A DNA stretch of 64,000 nucleotides from Irpex lacteus. Lineage: Eukaryota; Basidiomycota; Agaricomycetes; Polyporales; Irpicaceae. The stretch's first letter is position 1. Each line of letters starts with the position of its first letter. The position numbers and the translations under genes were made by a program. Of the stretch, positions 59,219 to 64,000 are shown piece after piece. The notes beneath the pieces were generated by a model that saw only the letters and a program-made list of their open reading frames with translations, ran no database searches and was not told where the DNA came from. The DNA lies in assembly GCA_001986395.2 (NCBI GenBank), contig MQVO02000024.1, positions 1 to 64,000 of the forward strand. The letters are read 5' to 3'.

Positions 59219-60287
59219 TCAGGGGAAGGGAGTTTGATGTGTCGTGGCAGATTGACCGTTCGAAGCTTGCTTCGAGTCAGTTGATCTCCATATCGGCTCG
59301 ACGGCTTTGTAGTTCTCTAAAAGGGCAGTGATAGCCCCGACGAGAGCTTCTCCGCTGTCTGACCCCAGAGGTATCCTTAACCTAGGCCCTGACCCGTTAA
59401 CTTCTAGCTCCTTTGCTATCCCAGTATCCGTCGCAATCTCATACAACCGCCTCGCCAACAGGTCATTATCGCCGACGCGACCCGTAGCCGCAGCAATCCC
59501 AGGCATCCTGTTCACCAGGTTGTATCCCTGACTAAGCTCCGTGTAGATTTTCGAAAGCCCGGGCGCAAGGGGAGCCTCCTCGTTACTCGCGGGGTTGAGC
59601 GTATAAAGTGGGTTCTTTGCGAGGATGTTTGTTGTGAAGTAGCCGGGCTCAATAATGTGGACCTTGACGCCGTACAAGGCCACTTCCTGGGCGAGCGCAT
59701 GTGACATAGAGTCTAGTGCCGCCTTGCTCGCGGAGTAAGCTCCGAAGGATGGGAAATTGAGATGTGCAGCCATCGAGGAGATGTTGATGATGTGGCCTGA
59801 TCGGCGAACACGGAAGTGCGTGACGAAGGGTTGAGTAAAGGCGATTGTCCCGTATAAGTTTTCCTGGAACTGGCGCCTCAGACCCTCAACTCTATAATTC
59901 ATGATCAGCACTTACAACACATGTTGAAAAGCTCCATCACTTACTCTAGTTCTTCAAGAGGCGCAACTGCATTGGTACTTCCAGCGTTATTCACTAAGAC
60001 GTCGACTCGCCCATAAACCTTGATGGCGGTCTCAGCGGCTGTCCTGATGTTGGCGTCCGTGTCGTTCAAGTCTAGGACGAGGGAGTGTGCGCCAGCTTCC
60101 TTCAAAGCGGCAGGAAACTTGTCCAGAGATCTGACGGTTGCGATGACCTGTGAGCCCGTAGGTGAGCTTGATTAAGAGAATGAAAATACGATCAGCTCAC
60201 CTTATCCCCTTCTGACAGGGCGTGCTTTGCGATTGCTAGCCCAAAGCCGGAGCTGGTGCCAGTGACTACCCAGATGCGTTGTGTCAT
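59219..60287 (-). CDS. Short-chain dehydrogenase/reductase SDR3
   Basis: A 320-residue SDR, exons 60201-60287, 59945-60147, 59219-59891. Cofactor motif TGTSSGFG, NNAG (VLVNNAGSTNAVAP), catalytic Ser in IINISSMAAH and Tyr/Lys in AYSASKAAL, VHIIEPGYFTTNIL. Exon 2 is 203 nt as in SDR1/2. The tail reads NGQSATTHQTPFP, very close to SDR4 (NGQSSTSKKLPFL). A TATA box sits 74 bp upstream. Most similar to the truncated gene at the right edge. Confidence 0.9.
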
Positions 60288-60360
60288 GGTGGAACAAGTT
60301 AAAGTATGTGCGGATGAAAGGTTGTCGAGTGAAGTACGAGCCACGTCTTCGCTCTACTCT

Positions 60361-60368
60361 CTTTTATA
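60361..60368 (-). promoter_or_regulatory. TATA box of SDR3
   Basis: TATAAAAG on the minus strand, 74 bp before the ATG at 60287. Confidence 0.55.
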
Positions 60369-61190
60369 CATGAGTCCTCCTTGAAGCACTGGCAAAGACC
60401 AATCTCGGGAATCATTCGTCATCCTGTGCAGCACGGTCAGCATTCTCCCTATCCCTCTCATCTCCAATTTACTTACCGTGCTGTGCAGATCCCATGTCTA
60501 TTTCCGTACTCCAGCAATTGGTGTCGACTGTGATTGCCAGGACCAAAGCGGCAGGTGGAGAATTGGTCTGTGTGACTAACCTATTGATATCATCCGAGAG
60601 AGCGGATTGTTCGTAAGCTGTGTGCTTCGGCTCGACAAGACACTTGCGAATGTGGGTCGACCTTTGCAATATGCTGGTTCGGAATATAACTGCTCAGCAA
60701 GCGTCGGATTTGGCGGCACCGACTCCGATAATACTCAGCTCATGCATGGAGAGGAGCTGAAAGACAACGGTAAGCGTCGATGATTCGTCAGAAGCTCGGG
60801 CGGGGGTATACCGCGATTTGTTCTGACTTATGTACTTGCAAAGGTATTCGAGTTGCCCTAGCAGCAAGTTTGAAGTCAAGTTCAAACGGCTCCGAAGGAG
60901 GCAGGGTCACGCGTACGCACACGTGACCGTGTGAGTAATCTTGAATGCGACGCTTGATCCTGCTCCGATGCATGCAAATACAGTTGCAATACTTCCCATC
61001 TAGTATACCAGTGAATGCCAACTAATCTGTATATGTTCTATGTAGCAGGTTTAAATCGTAGTCGCTAAGATATCGCGCTAAACCGAAAGATGTTACATCC
61101 GCTCGTGGCACCGGTGTTACAGTACCAATCGATAATGTGACATTTTAGTGGGATGGCCGCATGGAAGTTCGTCGCGTATACTTTCATGAT
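60369..61190. other. Intergenic region, SDR3 promoter side
   Basis: No supported feature. Open frames are short and unrelated. Confidence 0.4.
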
Positions 61191-61199
61191 CACGCTACC

Positions 61200-63020
61200 T
61201 AAGGGCGTCCCATGGCACACGTGCAAAAATTACAGCGAACAAGATATCGGATTGAAGTCGTAAAAAGTGAAAACAAAAGTATCAAAGAAGTAACTGAAAG
61301 CAAGCCACGCAAGATCCATTGCCCCTGAACGTTCCTGTCGATGCACAATGTGCTGCAGTCCGACCGATGCCCAGATGAATCCCCCAGCATGATTCCACCC
61401 ACAACTCGTCCTCCCATGTCGTCACATCCTACCACTTCAGAAAACTGAGGGAGCGATCTTTGACTCCGATACATACCACCCGCGACCCCTGCCAAGGGAC
61501 CAGATGTATTGCACGTCGTGCGACATCCAACGGGGGTAGTCTCATCGTCTACACTGTCGAGTTTCAGCCGTTGTCTGGCCATCCGAAGGTCCATGTTGCC
61601 GTATTCTTTTGTAGGTTATTTGAATCTTTTTCGTCGTTTCGGGGTATTCTTCGAATCCACAGCGTCCCAGGGAGAAAGAGAGATGGAGAAAAATGGAAAA
61701 AGAAAGAAAAGAGAAAGGCGGGAGAGAGGTAAGGGTATATGGGCGGGAGGAAGAGGTGGGTGGGACAGAAAGGGAGAGGGTGCCGGCCGCCGGCTGGTGA
61801 TCTTGCTCGTCGTCAACTTGTCGAGCCACTGGCCCCCGTTCGAGAAGTAAGTGTCGTGTTCGTGTCGGCGTAGGAACAAGTGCGAGTCTTTGTCAATGTC
61901 GTCCGACTTGAAGTCCAATTCTACGACTGAGTCAGTCGAGTTTAAAGGTGAAGACGACGTGAGGACTCACATGATGAGCAGAACCATCAACAATCCGCGA
62001 ATGTCAGGTCGAGATTAGTGTAGCTTGGGTATGTCGGAGAACGTCGAAGTAAGAAGTCATGTCGTCAGTCGAGGATACGTCTTCTGCATAGTCACAGGTA
62101 GTGGGGCAGCCGCGAGAGTCCCATCAGAGGCGAGGTCCAGCCAGATAGTCCGCGAGTCCGTAGCGTTCCTCGGAACGGGATGTTGCGCGAGAGCACAGGA
62201 TCGAGAGAACTGGTAAGACCATGTCGGTGATGACGAGCAGCGAGTGGTGAACAGCTGAAATCAAGAGAGAAGCCACGAGCCCGAGAGAATGGAAGCCCCA
62301 GCTTCGGGGGTGCACAGGAACGACAGCGTCTACAATATGTGTGTCAGGCCACTGGTCTCGATTGTAATAGGACTGTCAGCCACTCACCAATAAGCACAAG
62401 CAACGAGCGGGGAAAGAGAGTGAACCAAGGATAACCTCTAAGGAACAACAATGCCGACGGCTCTTCGATTCCGCCATCGAAGAGCTATGCGGACGTCGCT
62501 TGATGTTCTCGTTCGTCTCGAATTTGAATCGGAGTCAACCTCGTGTGGTATGCAATGGAGGGATCTGAGGATGACTCGGAGTCGAGATGTGAGGAGTGTT
62601 TTGGTTCTAGAGGGTATGCGTGTAGGGTGTATGCGTGGGTGGTGCTTGAGATATCGATGCCATGATTCGAAGTGCTGTGTTGTACGAGCGTGGTGGGGAA
62701 GATATAGACATGTAGCTTGACCTTGACGAATGATCAATGAGCTGAGTGAATGTTGTGTGTAGGAGGTAGAGTGACTATGACGCCTGAGGTCGGTGACGAA
62801 GAGAGTGGAAACATGAACGTCTGAAGACGACGAGTGATAGTGGAGGTGGACATTATGTGCGAAGGAAGATGGAAGGACTGTCGTAGACAGAGACAGGGAC
62901 CGGCCCAAGTCGCTAGCTGACCAGAGCAGAGACAGAGACAAGTCGAAGAGAGGGAAGGTGGTGGTGAGAGAGAAAGAGCGGCGAGGAAATCTTAGCGGAT
63001 GCGAGGGTGCCTTTATAGGC
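61200..63020 (-). repeat. Degenerate repeat element, copy C (decayed multi-exon gene family)
   Basis: Same orientation and organisation as copy A at 15600-17470: TATA box at 63011-63018, ATG near 62850 (MSTSTITRRLQTF), a block with transmembrane-like sequence (DIRGLLMVLLIM, about 61970-62010, followed by a GTGAGT donor), and the distal end with the string GTTCAGGGGCAATGGATCTT (about 61325). Between 62260 and 62450 an open stretch reads LRGYPWFTLFPRSLLVLID, then a splice to AVVPVHPRSWGFHSLGLVASLLIS; in copy A the same frame has a stop. Copies A and C differ by single-base indels, so at most one could still encode a protein. The 167-codon frame at 62438-62941 is not conserved in copy A and is rejected. 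Confidence 0.6.
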
Positions 63021-63727
63021 GCGAGGAGAGCTAGGAGGCTGGCGATGATCGAGAGGCTGAGCCGTCAGCTTCACATATGCGCAAGTCAGCCGCAGTGTTG
63101 ACGGACAGAATTCTTGGAATAGCTGGCTGTCAGCTCAGATACGAGTTGTGCAAGGGCCCAATCTTGAGTCGACGTGCTGACAGCATATGAGTTAAACGAC
63201 AAGTAGGCAAGATCGTCCAGAGGAGACTCTCGAGTTTCGAGGCGATATGTATGCCCAAGGTATACCTATACCACACTTGTAAGAGCGCATGATCCACAGG
63301 AAAGAAAGAACAGGTCGAGATCAGGCCGTCGCGGTGGTGAGGTTCAACTTGAGGTTTGGCTGAGGCCCGGGCGGCCGGCGACTGTTGAGGCTTCGCTACG
63401 GATCAAATATCCTTGTTCCGAACCTGCCGGCGAGAGCATTGCCCAATCAGGCAATTTCACGCAACTCAACGCCACTTAGACCCGTTCTGGGCCGCAAGCT
63501 TACCTCGTCCACAGTCTCTCTGTGAATACGTAGTGGTTCTACTTGTACATTTGTCAGAGTGGGAGAAGGAACATGATCAAAACTACTGAACGTGATAGAG
63601 CGCCGTTCTTGCGACAAGCATGGACACGTTTAGCTTGGGCGCAGTAAGAACTATTCTCCTCTTAAAACTGTTCCTAGCTTCCACTACAATAAACGAGCAA
63701 GATATTTTACACATTGGTACGTGGTGA
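63021..63727. other. Intergenic region left of SDR4
   Basis: Contains the duplicated 3' flank (63553-63609). No other feature is supported. Confidence 0.4.
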
Positions 63728-64000
63728 TTAGAGGAAGGGGAGTTTCTTTGACGTGGAAGATTGGCCGTTCGAAGCAAGCTTCAAGTCAGTTGACCTCCAT
63801 ATCGGCTCGAGGGCCTTGTAGTTCGCTAGCAGAGCAGCGGTACCCTCGATGAGACCCTCTCCACTGTCTGTGCCCATAGGAATCCTTATCCTAGAACCTG
63901 ACTCGTTAACTCCCAATTCCTTCGCTATCCCGGTGTCCGTCGCAATCTCATACACCCGTCGAGCCAACAAGTCACTATCGCCAACGCGACCCATGGCCGT
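63728..64000 (-). CDS. Short-chain dehydrogenase/reductase SDR4 (partial, off right edge)
   Basis: Only the C-terminal 90 residues are inside the window, stop at 63728-63730. Sequence (GRVGDSDLLARRVYEIATDTGIAKELGVNESG...RIRIPMGTDSGEGL, KALEPIWRSTD) tracks SDR3 closely, including the tail ASNGQS. The catalytic part lies outside. Confidence 0.85.
   Translation of the reverse strand, partial: TAMGRVGDSDLLARRVYEIATDTGIAKELGVNESGSRIRIPMGTDSGEGLIEGTAALLANYKALEPIWRSTDLKLASNGQSSTSKKLPFL

Noticed and set aside
62438..62941. 167-codon minus-strand frame in repeat copy C
   Set aside because: Not open in copy A and interrupted by one-base indels between copies, so not a conserved protein.

Overview
The window is nuclear DNA of a filamentous basidiomycete, most probably an Agaricomycete. 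Almost every gene is cut by several short introns (about 48-65 bp, GT-AG). Gene content also points there: a large-subunit-type GH18 chitinase pair, an SC15-like secreted hydrophobic protein, a KRE6/SKN1 GH16 protein, a PIL1 eisosome protein, and lineage-specific BTB and MYND families. There are no operons, no CRISPR array and no bacterial-type signals. Genes are monocistronic on both strands, and gene models were built by hand from reading frame, splice sites and paralog comparison.

Layout. 1-5.3 kb: two tandem GH18 chitinase genes; the first runs off the left edge, has a chitin-binding module and two one-base frameshifts, and the second has lost the secretion signal and the binding module. 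6-8 kb: catalase (minus). 10.4-11.2 kb: SC15-like secreted protein (minus). 13.2-17.4 kb: a MYND-finger gene followed by a degenerate repeat element. 18.1-19 kb: ribosomal protein uL14 (RPL23). 19.2-20.4 kb: RBM18-like RNA-binding protein. 21-22.9 kb: C2H2 zinc-finger protein. 22.9-27.9 kb: a 5 kb stretch with no convincing gene. 27.9-29.3 kb: GNAT acetyltransferase with a long disordered tail. 30.4-33.7 kb: haloacid dehalogenase and an M20 amidohydrolase/dipeptidase. 34.5-37.1 kb: an inverted copy of the repeat element plus MYND gene. 38.6-39.7 kb: short-chain dehydrogenase SDR1. 39.9-43.1 kb: PIL1-domain eisosome protein. 43.4-46.1 kb: tandem BTB-like twins. 46.2-47.3 kb: SDR2. 47.9-48.8 kb: unknown protein. 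50.2-53 kb: KRE6/SKN1-like glucan synthesis protein. 54.8-58.6 kb: a Ser/Pro-rich protein and a membrane-anchored beta-repeat protein. 59.2-64 kb: SDR3, a third repeat copy and the start of SDR4.

The main theme is local duplication: chitinase pair, MYND+repeat inverted pair, BTB pair with their promoters, and four SDR paralogs. Cell-surface functions are over-represented (chitinases, KRE6/SKN1, eisosome, SC15-like), but I see no sign that the genes form one pathway cluster. Nothing here clearly constitutes a new multi-gene system. The most unusual items are the degenerate low-copy repeat family with a conserved TATA box, the inverted segmental duplication, long hairpins near 9.65 and 37.8 kb, a GC-AG intron and several 11-16 nt micro-exons.
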